Below, one piece after another: positions 35,936-46,573 of a stretch of DNA of 64,000 nucleotides; the stretch's first letter is position 1, and every line of letters starts with the position of its first letter. A program made the position numbers and the translations under genes. The notes beneath the pieces are model-generated. The model saw only the letters and a program-made list of their open reading frames with translations, had not been told where the DNA came from and ran no database searches. This DNA is from Modestobacter sp. VKM Ac-2986 (lineage in GTDB: Bacteria; Actinomycetota; Actinomycetes; Mycobacteriales; Geodermatophilaceae): NCBI RefSeq assembly GCF_026967795.1, contig NZ_JAPVBH010000001.1:124001-188000 (forward strand), written 5' to 3'.

Positions 35936-36682
35936 TCAGTCGGCGCGGGCGTACTGCATGTCCAGGGTGCCGTCGTAGGGCGCCAGCGTCACGGTGCGCT
36001 CGTCCTGGACGTCGTAGGTGAGCCCGTAGCGGTCGGCGGCGTCCCGCAGCACGCGGACCTGCCCCGAGGCGTCGAGCTGGTCACGCATCTCCTCCGCGCT
36101 GCCCACCGCGGTCACCACGAAGGGCGGCGAGTAGGTGCGGCCCTGCAGCAGCAGGGTGTTGCCGACGCAGATGACCGCGCTGGTGGCGGTCAGCCGCCGG
36201 CCCATGATCGACACCCCGTCGGCGCCGGCGGCCCACAGCGCGTTGACCACGCCCTGGACGTCGGACTGGTGGATGACGACGTCGTCGGGCCCGGCGCCGG
36301 TGGGCAGCGCGCCGTTGGGCTCGAGCTCGGCGTCGTCCAGGGTGACGGTGAGCCCGGGCCCGGCGAGGGCGGTGAGACCGGCGGAGGGCTGCCCCGAACG
36401 GCCGAGCGCCTGCGCCTCGGCGACGGCGCCGTTGCGCCCGGCGGCCTGGTCGGTGAGCGCCTGCACGTCGGCCTGCAGGGCGGCCAGCGTCGCCTGCTGG
36501 TCGGCGACCGAGCCCTCGCGCTGGGCGATGAGGTCGGTCAGCCGGGAGCTCTGGCCGGCGCGCAGGTCGGTGCCCTGGGCCGTGGTGCTCGAGGTGGCGA
36601 AGATGAACCCGGCCACCAGGGCGACGACGGGCACCAGCGCCGTCCACGGGCTGATCCGCAGCGAGCCGACCGACCGGCGCAC
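35936..36682 (-). CDS. DUF881-domain membrane protein
   Basis: 248 residues from GTG at 36682 with GGGGAGG upstream. One N-terminal transmembrane helix (ISPWTALVPVVALVAGFIFA), then a coiled coil (RLTDLIAQREGSVADQQATLAALQADVQ), then the DUF881 domain (GPGLTVTLDDAE, IHQSDVQGVVNALWAAGAD, VGNTLLLQGRTYSPPFVVTAVG). The family sits beside crgA and trpG in actinobacteria and resembles FtsQ/FtsL-associated or division-site proteins, but its role is not established. Divergent from crgA. Confidence 0.9.
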   Translation of the reverse strand: MRRSVGSLRISPWTALVPVVALVAGFIFATSSTTAQGTDLRAGQSSRLTDLIAQREGSVADQQATLAALQADVQALTDQAAGRNGAVAEAQALGRSGQPSAGLTALAGPGLTVTLDDAELEPNGALPTGAGPDDVVIHQSDVQGVVNALWAAGADGVSIMGRRLTATSAVICVGNTLLLQGRTYSPPFVVTAVGSAEEMRDQLDASGQVRVLRDAADRYGLTYDVQDERTVTLAPYDGTLDMQYARAD

Positions 36683-36776
36683 GTCGACCTCCCCTGCTGG
36701 CTCCGCGCGGCTCCGCCGGGCGCCGGATCAGGTGACCCGGCCCGCACGGGAGAGCTGCTCCGCTCGCCCTGCAGCT

Positions 36777-36782
36777 TAGGCT
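36777..36782 (+). promoter_or_regulatory. Possible -10 element for crgA
   Basis: TAGGCT (TANNNT) lies 53 bp upstream of the crgA start, in the divergent spacer with the DUF881 gene. Confidence 0.45.
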
Positions 36783-36834
36783 GGACGCAGTTCACGCCGG
36801 GGCGACAGGCCACGGCCCGGGAGGGAGTCCGCAG

Positions 36835-37107
36835 GTGCCGAAGTCGAAGGTGCGCAAGAAGTCGGTGTACACGCCGCCGGAGGGGGTCCTCCCCTCGTCG
36901 GCCGCCCGGGCGCGCGCCGTCCAGCCGAGCCCCCGCTGGTACGCCGTCCTGATGGTCGCGCTGATGCTCGTCGGGCTGCTGTGGATCGTCGTCTACTACG
37001 TCGCCGGCGACCGGATCGGCCTCATGACCACCCTGGGCCCCTGGAACTTCGCCATCGGCTTCGGCCTCATGGTGGCCGGCCTCATCATGTCGATGCGCTG
37101 GCGCTGA
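36835..37107 (+). CDS. crgA: Cell division protein CrgA
   Basis: 90 residues from GTG at 36835. Starts PKSKVRKKSVYTPPE, a conserved cytoplasmic tail, and has two transmembrane helices (WYAVLMVALMLVGLLWIVVYYV and FAIGFGLMVAGLIMSM) joined by GDRIGLMTTLGPWN. This is the full CrgA fold and length. CrgA is an inner-membrane divisome protein that binds FtsZ, FtsQ, FtsI and CwsA and coordinates septation in actinobacteria. A terminator hairpin follows. Confidence 0.96.
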   Translation: MPKSKVRKKSVYTPPEGVLPSSAARARAVQPSPRWYAVLMVALMLVGLLWIVVYYVAGDRIGLMTTLGPWNFAIGFGLMVAGLIMSMRWR

Positions 37108-37131
37108 CCGCGCCCTGACCCTCGGTCCGAC

Positions 37132-37160
37132 AGGCCCCCGTCCGCTCCGGACGGGGGCCT
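37132..37160 (+). terminator. Terminator hairpin after crgA
   Basis: A perfect 13-bp inverted repeat (AGGCCCCCGTCCG / CGGACGGGGGCCT) with a 3-nt loop, 24 bp after the crgA stop. Confidence 0.85.
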
Positions 37161-37341
37161 TCGTCGTCCCCGGGGCACGCTCCCGGGGCGCCTCCAGGAC
37201 GGGCTCCCGGCGGTCCCGTCGTCCGCCGCGCTGGGGACGACGACGGTGACCGTACGGAGCGCTGCGGTCACCCCGCGACAGAGTCGACAAAGCGGTCAAC
37301 GTGCAGGTCAGACGCTCGTCAGCGGTCGGCGCCGACATCGT

Positions 37342-37721
37342 CTGTGCACAGCCGCGGCATTTGTCCACAGGCTGCCTGGCGGTCCGTCCACGGGGTTGTC
37401 CACGACATGTGGAGTCTGCGAGCCCGGTCATGCGCGGCTGACCTGCACGGATGCCCCTGGTGTGACCACTGGGGCGCAAACCACACGGGGGTGACTACAC
37501 CCGTGGAAGTCCGTCCCCAGCTGTGTACACAACTGTGGGAAAACAGGGGTGTTCCCCTGGTCGGCGGCGCCCTACTACCCGCCTCCGGCGATCGCAAACC
37601 AACAGCGTGACGGCTTGTTCGTCGGCGTGTCCCGGCCTCTTGTCGACAACTCCAGCCAGTGAGCGAACGACGCTGTTCGGTGAGGATCCGGCCCTTCGAC
37701 GGTGGGTCCGCCTGTGGACGA
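37342..37721. promoter_or_regulatory. Non-coding DnaA-box cluster between crgA and PH-like gene
   Basis: This 680-bp spacer (37108-37788) has no convincing gene. It holds one perfect actinobacterial DnaA box TTGTCCACA at 37361-37369, single-mismatch boxes at 37396-37404 (ttgtccacg), 37640-37648 (ttgtcgaca) and 37713-37721 (tgtggacga, reverse), and weaker two-mismatch matches at 37342, 37524 and 37534. Positions 37515-37545 resemble a palindromic module repeated in oriC. DnaA binding here is predicted, not shown; possible roles are DnaA titration, an accessory origin element, or local transcription control. Confidence 0.6.
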
Positions 37722-37788
37722 CGAGCCCGCCGGGGCCGCGCACGCGCCGGGTCGGCAGCCGGGCCGTACGGGGTGACAAGCTGGCCGG

Positions 37789-38190
37789 GTGCAGTGGTCG
37801 CCCCGCGTCGGCGAGACGGTCGCGGTGGCGGTCGCTGGCCTCGGACTCGCGCTGGCCGCCCTGGTGGTCGACCCGGTCGGCCGGGTGCTGGTCGGGGGCG
37901 CCGCGCTGCTGCTGCTCGGCCTGGCCCTCCGCGACGCCCTGGTGCGGCCCCGCCTGCGGGCCGACGCGGTCGGCGTGACCGCGCGGGCGCTGACCGGCAG
38001 CACGGCGATCGCCTGGCCGGCACTGCGGGCGCAGGTGCGCAGCCAGCGGCGGTGGGGCGTGCGGTCGACCACGCTGGAGCTGGAGGACCGCACCGACGAC
38101 ACCGTCCTGGTCGTGCTGGGGCGCCGCGAGCTGGGCGCCGACCCCGGCGTGGTCGCTGGTGTGCTGCACGCCGCCGGGGCCGGCTCCTGA
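37789..38190 (+). CDS. PH-like domain membrane protein (actinobacterial, Rv0010c-type position)
   Basis: 133 residues from GTG at 37789. Two close hydrophobic helices (ETVAVAVAGLGLALAALVV and VGRVLVGGAALLLLGLAL) form a hairpin, followed by a beta-rich PH-like domain (RLRADAVGVTARALTGSTAIAWPALRA; STTLELEDRTDDTVLVVLGRREL). It is in the same place as the PH-domain gene between crgA and ppiA in mycobacteria. Function unknown. Convergent with the rhomboid gene, 25 bp between stops. Confidence 0.8.
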   Translation: MQWSPRVGETVAVAVAGLGLALAALVVDPVGRVLVGGAALLLLGLALRDALVRPRLRADAVGVTARALTGSTAIAWPALRAQVRSQRRWGVRSTTLELEDRTDDTVLVVLGRRELGADPGVVAGVLHAAGAGS

Positions 38191-38215
38191 CCGCTGGTCT
38201 CCGCGGCGGGAGGGG

Positions 38216-39100
38216 CTAGCGCAGCCCGCCGAACACCAGGACCAGCAGGACGACGACCAGCAGGGCCGTCCCGCCGAGGACGACCGGGCGGTTGCGCCGG
38301 CCGAACACCATCACCGCGGCCACCAGCGCCCCGGCCACGAGGCCGCCGAGGTGCCCCTGCCAGGAGATGCCGGGCAGGAAGCTGACCACCAGGTTGATGG
38401 CCAGCAGGGTGAGCAGGCCGCGCAGGTCCTCCCGCCGGGACAGCAGCAGTACGCCCAGCCCGCCCAGCAGGCCGTAGATGGCCGCCGAGGCGCCCACGAC
38501 CCCCTGGTACGGCGGGGCGAAGAGCTGGATCGCCGCGGCGCCGCCGAGGGCGGACACCAGGTAGAGCGTGAGGTACCGGCCGCGGCCGAGCTGGCGCTCG
38601 AGCTCGGAGCCGAAGACCAGCAGCGCGAGCATGTTGAACACCAGGTGGACCAGGCTGACGTGGGTGAAGGCACTGGTGACCACCCGCCACCACTCGCCCT
38701 GGTCGATGGCGACGGGCGCGGTGGCAAAGGCGTTCTGCAGCGGGGAGGCGAAGCTGCGGAGCGGGTTGACCCCCTGGCTCACCGCGGAGACGGCGGTGGC
38801 CAGCGCCACCAGCACGTTGACCCCGATCAGGGTCAGCGTGACCGGGCCGAAGCGCCGGCTGGCGACCCGCAGTCCGGTGGTGCGCTTGGGCCGCCGGACC
38901 CCGGCGTTGCCGGCCTTGACGTCGTCCGGGCACTGGAAGCCGACCGAGGCCGGGTTCATGCACTCGGGGCAGATCGGCCTCCCGCAGCACACGCAGGAGA
39001 CGCCGGTGGGTCGGTCGGGGTGCCGGTAGCAGGTCGCGGCAGGGGGCGCCGGCTGCGGGTCTCCCGCGCCGGCGCCCCCGTTGCCCTCAGCCGTGCTCAG
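38216..39100 (-). CDS. Rhomboid family intramembrane serine protease with N-terminal zinc-ribbon-like motif
   Basis: 294 residues if started at the CTG at 39100; no ATG, GTG or TTG lies between the preceding ppiA stop and the conserved N-terminal motif. The start forms a CTGA overlap with the ppiA stop and has GAGGTG eight bases upstream. The N-terminus would read [15 protein letters not shown], then [26 protein letters not shown], a Cys/His cluster usual in actinobacterial rhomboids. Six or seven helices follow; catalytic Ser is in [10 protein letters not shown], the His in WQGHLGGL, and HLVFNMLAL is the oxyanion-side helix. It cleaves membrane substrates within the bilayer; target unknown. 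Truncated alternatives would lose the ribbon. Confidence 0.85.
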   Translation of the reverse strand: MSTAEGNGGAGAGDPQPAPPAATCYRHPDRPTGVSCVCCGRPICPECMNPASVGFQCPDDVKAGNAGVRRPKRTTGLRVASRRFGPVTLTLIGVNVLVALATAVSAVSQGVNPLRSFASPLQNAFATAPVAIDQGEWWRVVTSAFTHVSLVHLVFNMLALLVFGSELERQLGRGRYLTLYLVSALGGAAAIQLFAPPYQGVVGASAAIYGLLGGLGVLLLSRREDLRGLLTLLAINLVVSFLPGISWQGHLGGLVAGALVAAVMVFGRRNRPVVLGGTALLVVVLLVLVFGGLR

Positions 39101-39633
39101 CTGCGCTGCACCTCGACGGACTCGATGACGACCTCGTCCACCGGCTTGTCGCCGCGGGAGGTGGGCGTCGTGGCGATGGCGTCGACGACCTTCTTGCTGG
39201 CCTCGTCGGAGACCTCACCGAAGATCGTGTGCTTGTTGTTCAGGTGCGGGGTGTTGGTGACGGTGATGAAGAACTGGGACCCGTTGGTGCCCGGACCGGC
39301 GTTGGCCATGGCCAGCAGGTAGGGGCGGTTGAAGGCCAGGTCGGGGTGGAACTCGTCGCCGAACTTGTAGCCCGGGCCGCCGGTGCCCTGCCCGAGCGGG
39401 TCGCCGCCCTGGATCATGAACCCGTCGATGACGCGGTGGAAGACGGTGCCGTCGTAGAGCTTGGCGGTGGTCTTCTCCCGGGTGCGGGGGTCGATCCACT
39501 CGCGGGTGCCCTCCGCCAGCTCGGCGAAGTTGGCGACCGTCTTGGGCGCGTGGTCGGGGAACAGGTCGACGGTGATGTCGCCACGGTTGGTGTGCAGGAC
39601 GGCACGCCGTGCTGCGGGAGTCTGCTCAGTCAC
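39097..39633 (-). CDS. ppiA: Peptidyl-prolyl cis-trans isomerase, cyclophilin type
   Basis: 178 residues from GTG at 39633 with GGGAGA upstream. The cyclophilin fold is clear: [37 protein letters not shown] (catalytic Arg in FHRVI, Gln-Gly-Gly-Asp), [12 protein letters not shown] and [11 protein letters not shown]. No signal peptide is seen, so it is cytoplasmic. It accelerates proline isomerisation during protein folding. Near-universal neighbour of gyrA and crgA in actinobacteria. Its stop overlaps the rhomboid start. Confidence 0.96.
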   Translation of the reverse strand: MTEQTPAARRAVLHTNRGDITVDLFPDHAPKTVANFAELAEGTREWIDPRTREKTTAKLYDGTVFHRVIDGFMIQGGDPLGQGTGGPGYKFGDEFHPDLAFNRPYLLAMANAGPGTNGSQFFITVTNTPHLNNKHTIFGEVSDEASKKVVDAIATTPTSRGDKPVDEVVIESVEVQRS

Positions 39634-39956
39634 GGGACCACTCTCCCACTGACCACCCCCGCCCCGCTGGGTGCCCGTTCCTGCAGCCGCCCGGGCAGCC
39701 GTGCCGCGCACGGGCGGGCGGGCCGCCGGGCCCCGTCGGCCCGGGTGCGACCGCGGACGGGGCCGGTGCCCGGCGTCGACCTGGACCACACGCGCCCCTG
39801 CTCGCACCCGACTCGACGCACGGTGGACCCTCGACGTCGCGGAGGTGGTCGTCGGCCGGTGCACGCCGCGGCACCGACGTGGTGCGGGGTCGGCGGCGGC
39901 CGCGCAGGAGGACGGCCCCGGGTCCTGCACGGGGCCCCGTCGTCCTGGTGAGGGAG

Positions 39957-40029
39957 TGGAGACGAGGGGAATCGAACCCCTAACCCCCGCCTTGCAAAGG
40001 CGGTGCTCTGCCAATTGAGCTACGTCCCC
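39957..40029 (-). tRNA. tRNA-Ala (anticodon TGC)
   Basis: The reverse strand folds as a cloverleaf: acceptor GGGGACG/CGTCTCC (one G-U pair), D-arm GCTCAATTGGCAGAGC, anticodon stem CGCCT with loop TTTGCAA reading TGC, T-loop GGTTCGATTCC. Conserved position downstream of gyrA. Confidence 0.96.
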
Positions 40030-40071
40030 GGGCGGCGCGGCGGGCGCACCGGGTGGTTCAGTGCAGGTGGA

Positions 40072-40215
40072 TCACGAGGAGCGGGGGGTGCTGACCGCGT
40101 CCGGGCCGCTGGTGGCCTGGGCCCAGAGGTCGGCCTCGCCCTTGGTGGACGTGCGCTTGCGGACCGCCACCACGGTACCGGCAGCGAGCGCTGCCACCAC
40201 CAGCTTCTTCAGCAC
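40072..40215 (-). CDS. DLW-39 family small protein
   Basis: 47 residues from GTG at 40215 with a strong GAGGAGG upstream. The sequence begins MLKKLVVAALAAGTVVAVRK, a single hydrophobic helix, and then KGEADLWAQAT contains the defining DLW motif near residue 29. DLW-39 proteins are tiny conserved actinobacterial proteins encoded next to tRNA-Ala/tRNA-Ile near gyrA, as here. The function is unknown; one membrane helix with a short basic-acidic tail is all that can be seen. Confidence 0.88.
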   Translation of the reverse strand: MLKKLVVAALAAGTVVAVRKRTSTKGEADLWAQATSGPDAVSTPRSS

Positions 40216-40328
40216 GCGGGACCTCCTCGGACTGTGGTGGCCACCGCGGCGCTGGTGACCGCTCGGGGGACCTCGGGCAGGGGAACCGGACCGCGTGGTC
40301 CTGGGTTCCCCCGCCGTCGGTGCACGGG

Positions 40329-40402
40329 TGGGCGTGGGAGGACTTGAACCTCCGGCCTCATCCTTATCAGGGATGCGCTCTAACCGCCTGAGCTACACGC
40401 CC
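40329..40402 (-). tRNA. tRNA-Ile (anticodon GAT)
   Basis: The reverse strand folds as a cloverleaf: acceptor GGGCGTG/CACGCCC, D-arm GCTCAGGCGGTTAGAGC, anticodon loop CTGATAA with GAT, T-loop GGTTCAAGTCC. Encoded between DLW-39 and the DUF3566 gene. Confidence 0.96.
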
Positions 40403-40462
40403 GTGGACCGATGAACAGCTTACCTGGCCCCCCGGAGCCCCCTGACAGGGGGCTCCGGGGTC

Positions 40463-40518
40463 GGCCCCCTCGCAGGGCCCCACCGTGAGCCTGCGAGCGG
40501 TGGGGGGCGAGGGGGTCC
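40463..40518 (-). repeat. Dispersed 56-bp hairpin repeat, copy A
   Basis: Outer arms CCCCCTCGC / GCGAGGGGG and an inner stem CCCCACCG / CGGTGGGG around a short loop containing GAGCCTGCGA. It sits 1 bp beyond the stop codon of the DUF3566 gene. Related copies occur at 44170, 46517 and 52836. Probably a transcription terminator that has spread or been templated. Confidence 0.85.
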
Positions 40519-40519
40519 T

Positions 40520-41377
40520 TCATTCGCGCTCGGCGAGGGTGAGCTCGAGGCCGCCCACCAGGTCGGAGCACAGGTTGTAGACGAACGTCCCGACGGTGCA
40601 CAGCGCGGTCAGCAGCAGGATGTTCACCGCACCGATCACGGCGGCGCCGGTGAAGACCAGGCCGGCGGTGATGGTGAAGGACTCGGTGGCGACCCCACCG
40701 GTGGAGGTGCTGACCTGGCCGATGAGGTCGTTGACGCTGTCGAAGACGCCCAGCCCGCTGAGCACGCCGTAGAGGACGCCCACGGCGACCATCCAGACGA
40801 AGAACAGCGCGATCGACACGACCAGCGAGATCTTCAGCGCCGACCAGGTGTCGATGTGGCGCAGCTGCAGCCGGGCCCGGCGCGGGCCGCGACGGCCCTT
40901 GCCGGCGGGCCGGGTGCCGTCACCGGCGGTCCGGGGACCAGCGGTGGGGCGCGGGGTGTCCGCCGGGCGGGCGGTGTCGACCGGCCGGGTCGGCTCGGCC
41001 GGGCGGACGCCGGCCGGGGGCAGGCTGACCGACTGCGTGGCGTCCACCGGGGCGGCGCTGCGGGCGGCGGACCGCACGCCGGCGGAGATCCGGTTGCCCT
41101 GCCCGGTCGCGGGCGGCGTCACCGGGGGCACCGGCGTCGCGACCGCGCGGGTCTCGTCGGCCGGCGTGGGCTGCCCGGCGAGCGGACGGGCGGTGGCGGC
41201 GGTGGACCCGCCCGCCACCGGGGGCGCCGGCGTCTCGGCCGCGGCGCCGTCCGGTCCGTCGGCGGGTGCCTGCTCCGGCACGTCGCTGACCTGGGGGGCG
41301 CCGGCCGGATCCGCGTCGGCCGTTCCCGACCCCTCACGGGAGTCGGTACGCACCGAACTACGCGCCCGGTCGCTCAT
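40520..41377 (-). CDS. DUF3566 transmembrane protein
   Basis: 285 residues from ATG at 41377. The first ~165 residues are low-complexity, Pro/Ala/Thr-rich and disordered (repeated RPADTARP-like units). The C-terminal ~115 residues are the DUF3566 domain: ARLQLRHIDTWSALKISLVVSIALFF, GVLYGVLSGLGVFDSVNDLIG and TGAAVIGAVNILLLTALCTVGTFVYNLCSDLVGGLELTL, with two or three membrane helices. It lies after gyrA in nearly all actinobacteria, and is a suspected cell-envelope or growth-pole protein. Function not established. Confidence 0.9.
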   Translation of the reverse strand: MSDRARSSVRTDSREGSGTADADPAGAPQVSDVPEQAPADGPDGAAAETPAPPVAGGSTAATARPLAGQPTPADETRAVATPVPPVTPPATGQGNRISAGVRSAARSAAPVDATQSVSLPPAGVRPAEPTRPVDTARPADTPRPTAGPRTAGDGTRPAGKGRRGPRRARLQLRHIDTWSALKISLVVSIALFFVWMVAVGVLYGVLSGLGVFDSVNDLIGQVSTSTGGVATESFTITAGLVFTGAAVIGAVNILLLTALCTVGTFVYNLCSDLVGGLELTLAERE

Positions 41378-41530
41378 CCCAGTCTCCTGTCCGCCTGCGG
41401 CCCTCGCCGCGTTGCTTCACCCACCGGCGCCGTCCCGGAGGGGACGGCGACGCGGTCGGTGCGGTGGTCGTCGCGCAGGCCGGGACCAGGACGCCGTCGT
41501 CCCGGGACCCGACCTGGCATCCGCCCCACC

Positions 41531-43999
41531 CTAGGCTTCGGGCTCGTCGTTGTCCGTCGTACGCGCGATCGCCACGATGGAGACGTCTTCCGGCAAGTTC
41601 ATGAGCTTGACGCCCATGGTCGCCCGGTCCCGGGTGTGCCGGACGCCGTTGACCGGCGTGCGGATCACCCCGCCGCCGGAGGTGATCGCGTAGAGCTCGT
41701 CACCGAGCACCACGGCCAGCGCACCCACGAGCGCGCCCTTGCGGGCCTTGGGGTCGGCGGTGAGCACGCCCTTGCCGCCGCGGTTCTGCTCCGGGTAGTG
41801 CTCGATGCCGGTGCGCTTGGCGTAGCCGCCCTCGGTGGCGACCAGGACGTCGACACCCTCCTGGACGACGATCATCGACAGCAGCGTGTCGTCGTCGGCC
41901 AGCGAGATGCCGCGAACGCCCTCGGTGGCCCGGCCCATCGGCCGCAGCTGCTCGTCGGTGGCCTTGAAGCAGATCGACATGGCCTTGCGGGTGACGAGCA
42001 GCAGGTTCTGGTCCTGGCTGATCAGCGCGGCCCCGACCAGCTCGTCGTTCTCGCGCAGGTTGATGGCGATCACGCCGCCGGTGCGCGGGGAGTCGAAGTC
42101 GGTCAGCCGGGTCTTCTTGACCTGGCCGCGGGCGGTGGCCAGCACCAGGTACGGGGCGACCGTGTAGTCCTTGATCTGGATGACCTGGGCGATCTTCTCG
42201 TCCGGCTGGAAGGCCAGGATGTTCGCCACGTGCGCACCGCGGGCGGTGCGGGCCGCCTCGGGCAGCTCGTAGGCCTTGGCCCGGTAGACCCGGCCCTTGT
42301 TGGTGAAGAACAGAATCCAGTCGTGGGTCGAGCCCACGAAGAACTGCTGGACCAGGTCGTCCTGCTTGAGCTGGGCCCCCATGACGCCCTTGCCGCCGCG
42401 CCGCTGCGAGCGGTAGAGGTCGGCCTTGGTGCGCTTGGCGTAGCCGGTGCGGGTGATCGTGACGACCACCTGCTCCTCGGCGATGAGGTCCTCCATGGAG
42501 ACGTCACCGTCGTTGGCCACGAACTGGGTGCGCCGGTCGTCGCCGTACTTCTCGGCGATCTCGGCCAGCTCGTCGCGGATGATCTGCCGCTGCCGCTCGG
42601 GGTCGTCGAGGATGGCCTGCAGCTCGGCGATGCGGGCCTCGATCTCGGCCAGCTCGTCCAGGATCCGCTGCCGCTCCAGGGCGGCGAGGCGGCGCAGCTG
42701 CAGGTCCAGGATCGAGACGGCCTGGATCTCGTCGACGTCCAGCAGCTCCATCAGGCCGGTGCGGGCGGCCTCGGCCGACTCGCTGGCCCGGATGAGGGCG
42801 ATGACGGCGTCGAGCTGGTCGAGGGCCTTGGCGTAGCCGCGCAGGATGTGCGCGCGCTCCTCGGCCTTGCGCAGCCGGTAGCGGGTGCGCCGGACGATGA
42901 CCTCGATCTGGTGCATGACCCACATGCGCACCAGCTCGTCCAGGCGCAGCGTGCGGGGCACGCCGTCGACGATGGAGAGCATGTTGCAGCCGAAGGTGGT
43001 CTGCAGCTGGGTGTGCTTGTAGAGGTTGTTCAGCACGACCTTGGCGACGGCGTCGCGGCGCAGGGTGATGACCAGCCGGCGGCCGACGCGGTCGGAGGAC
43101 TCGTCGGCGATCTCGCTGATGCCCTGCAGGCGGCCGTCGCGGACGCCGTCGGCGATCGCCTCGGCCAGGTTGTCCGGGTTGACCTGGTAGGGCAGCTCGG
43201 TGACGACCAGCTGCACCCGGCCCCGGGAGTCCTCCTCGACGGTGACGACGGCGCGCATGCGCACCGAGCCGCGACCGGTGCGGTAGGCGTCCTCGATGCC
43301 CTCGCGGCCGACGATCAGGCCGTGGGTCGGGAAGTCCGGGCCCTTGACGTGCGTCATGCAGGCGGTGAGCGCCTCTTCGGGCTCGGCGTCGGGGTGGTCG
43401 AGCATCCAGAAGACGGCGGCGGCGACCTCGCGCAGGTTGTGCGGGGGCATGTTGGTCGCCATGCCGACGGCGATGCCGGCCGAGCCGTTGACCAGCAGGT
43501 TCGGAAACCGGCCGGGCAGGACGAGCGGCTCGGCCTTGGTGCCGTCGTAGTTGGGCTGGAAGTCGACGGTCTCCTCGTCGATGTCCCGCAGCATCTCCAT
43601 GGCCAACGGGGTCAGCCGGGCCTCGGTGTAGCGCATGGCAGCGGCGGGGTCGTTGCCCGGGGAGCCGAAGTTGCCCTGACCGTCGATCAGCGGGTAGCGC
43701 AGCGCCCAGGGCTGGGCCAGCCGCACGAGGGCGTCGTAGATCGCCGAGTCACCGTGCGGGTGGTAGTTGCCCATGACCTCACCGACGACGCGGGCGCACT
43801 TGACGGTGGCCCGGTCGGGGCGGAAGCCCTGGTCGTACATGGCGTAGAGCACGCGGCGGTGCACGGGCTTGAGGCCGTCGCGCACCTCGGGCAGCGCACG
43901 GCCCACGATCACCGACATCGCGTAGTCGATGTAGCTGCGCTGCATCTCCTGCTGGAGGTCGACCGGTTCGACGCGGTCGCGGCTGGGGGTCTCGGTCAC
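41531..43999 (-). CDS. gyrA: DNA gyrase subunit A
   Basis: 822 residues from GTG at 43999 with GGAGA upstream. The N-terminal breakage-rejoining domain holds [27 protein letters not shown] split across helices, the catalytic Tyr in [10 protein letters not shown], and the quinolone region [11 protein letters not shown]. Ser at the position of E. coli Ser83 and Asp at position 87 are wild-type, unlike mycobacteria which carry Ala at 83. The C-terminal beta-pinwheel carries QRRGGKG (the GyrA box) and repeated [12 protein letters not shown]-type blades. Partner of gyrB upstream; makes negative supercoils. Confidence 0.98.
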   Translation of the reverse strand: MTETPSRDRVEPVDLQQEMQRSYIDYAMSVIVGRALPEVRDGLKPVHRRVLYAMYDQGFRPDRATVKCARVVGEVMGNYHPHGDSAIYDALVRLAQPWALRYPLIDGQGNFGSPGNDPAAAMRYTEARLTPLAMEMLRDIDEETVDFQPNYDGTKAEPLVLPGRFPNLLVNGSAGIAVGMATNMPPHNLREVAAAVFWMLDHPDAEPEEALTACMTHVKGPDFPTHGLIVGREGIEDAYRTGRGSVRMRAVVTVEEDSRGRVQLVVTELPYQVNPDNLAEAIADGVRDGRLQGISEIADESSDRVGRRLVITLRRDAVAKVVLNNLYKHTQLQTTFGCNMLSIVDGVPRTLRLDELVRMWVMHQIEVIVRRTRYRLRKAEERAHILRGYAKALDQLDAVIALIRASESAEAARTGLMELLDVDEIQAVSILDLQLRRLAALERQRILDELAEIEARIAELQAILDDPERQRQIIRDELAEIAEKYGDDRRTQFVANDGDVSMEDLIAEEQVVVTITRTGYAKRTKADLYRSQRRGGKGVMGAQLKQDDLVQQFFVGSTHDWILFFTNKGRVYRAKAYELPEAARTARGAHVANILAFQPDEKIAQVIQIKDYTVAPYLVLATARGQVKKTRLTDFDSPRTGGVIAINLRENDELVGAALISQDQNLLLVTRKAMSICFKATDEQLRPMGRATEGVRGISLADDDTLLSMIVVQEGVDVLVATEGGYAKRTGIEHYPEQNRGGKGVLTADPKARKGALVGALAVVLGDELYAITSGGGVIRTPVNGVRHTRDRATMGVKLMNLPEDVSIVAIARTTDNDEPEA

Positions 44000-44028
44000 G
44001 TCTGGTTCTCCACAAGTCGATGCACAGC

Positions 44029-44037
44029 GGTGGACAA
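44029..44037 (-). promoter_or_regulatory. DnaA-box-like site in the gyrA leader
   Basis: ggtggacaa matches the reverse DnaA box TGTGGACAA at eight of nine bases, 30 bp upstream of the gyrA start codon. Confidence 0.45.
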
Positions 44038-44081
44038 ATGCCCAGGTCAACCAGCGAGTGGGAAGTCATCGCCGGGGCGGT

Positions 44082-44119
44082 CGCCACGCCGGGCAGCTGG
44101 TCACTGCCCCGGCGTGGCG
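44082..44119 (-). terminator. Long hairpin in the gyrB-gyrA spacer
   Basis: Arms CGCCACGCCGGGCAG and CTGCCCCGGCGTGGCG pair with one bulge around a 7-nt loop. With the repeat at 44170 it places two hairpins between gyrB and gyrA, so gyrA may depend on its own promoter or on attenuation. Confidence 0.6.
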
Positions 44120-44169
44120 TCAAAGACGGTCACCCGTCTGGTCGATCGGGCCCTTGGATGGGGCCCTTC

Positions 44170-44224
44170 GGCCCCCTCGCAGGGTCCCGCCACGAGGTAC
44201 GAGTGGCGGGGGGCGAGGAGGTCC
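44170..44224 (-). repeat. Dispersed 56-bp hairpin repeat, copy B
   Basis: Outer arms CCCCCTCGC / GCGAGGAGG, inner stem CCCGCCAC / GTGGCGGG, loop GAGGTACGA. It abuts the gyrB stop codon. The inner stem sequence differs from copy A on both arms, so pairing is kept. Confidence 0.85.
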
Positions 44225-46258
<2,034 letters not shown>

Positions 46259-46516
46259 GTGGGGCCCTTCTCTTGCGCAGCCGCTCGGCCGGGGGCGACC
46301 ACGTCGACGCAGGCGTCGACCGGCGCAGGGCGGCTCTGAGAGGGCTGCTGGCGGTGTGTCACCTCCAGAGTACCGGGTCGCGGACGCCAGGACCGGCCGT
46401 CCACGCCCTCACGTCACGCGAGAGCCCCTCACGACCCATCCGCCACCACCGGTCTTGCCCCCCACCCGGACACGCCGTCCTCGGTCGGCACCGGCGGCTC
46501 CCGCACGGGCACCGTC
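46259..46516. other. gyrB upstream region without a gene
   Basis: A 258-bp stretch between the gyrB start and repeat copy C. It must carry the gyrB promoter, but no confident -10/-35 pair or DnaA box is visible to me. Contains no plausible coding sequence. Confidence 0.5.
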
Positions 46517-46572
46517 GGCCCCCTCGCAGGGTCCCGCGACGAGCGTGCGAGTCGTGGGGGGCGAGGGGCTCC
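46517..46572 (-). repeat. Dispersed 56-bp hairpin repeat, copy C
   Basis: Outer arms CCCCCTCGC / GCGAGGGG, inner stem CCCGCGAC / GTCGTGGG with a G-U pair, loop GAGCGTGCGA. Ends 1 bp before the stop codon of the permease gene. Confidence 0.83.
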
Positions 46573-46573
46573 T

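Noticed and set aside
37344-37610. 88-codon open frame in the crgA-PH spacer
   Set aside because: Atypical composition (many Cys, Trp and His), no ribosome-binding site, and it lies over the DnaA-box cluster.
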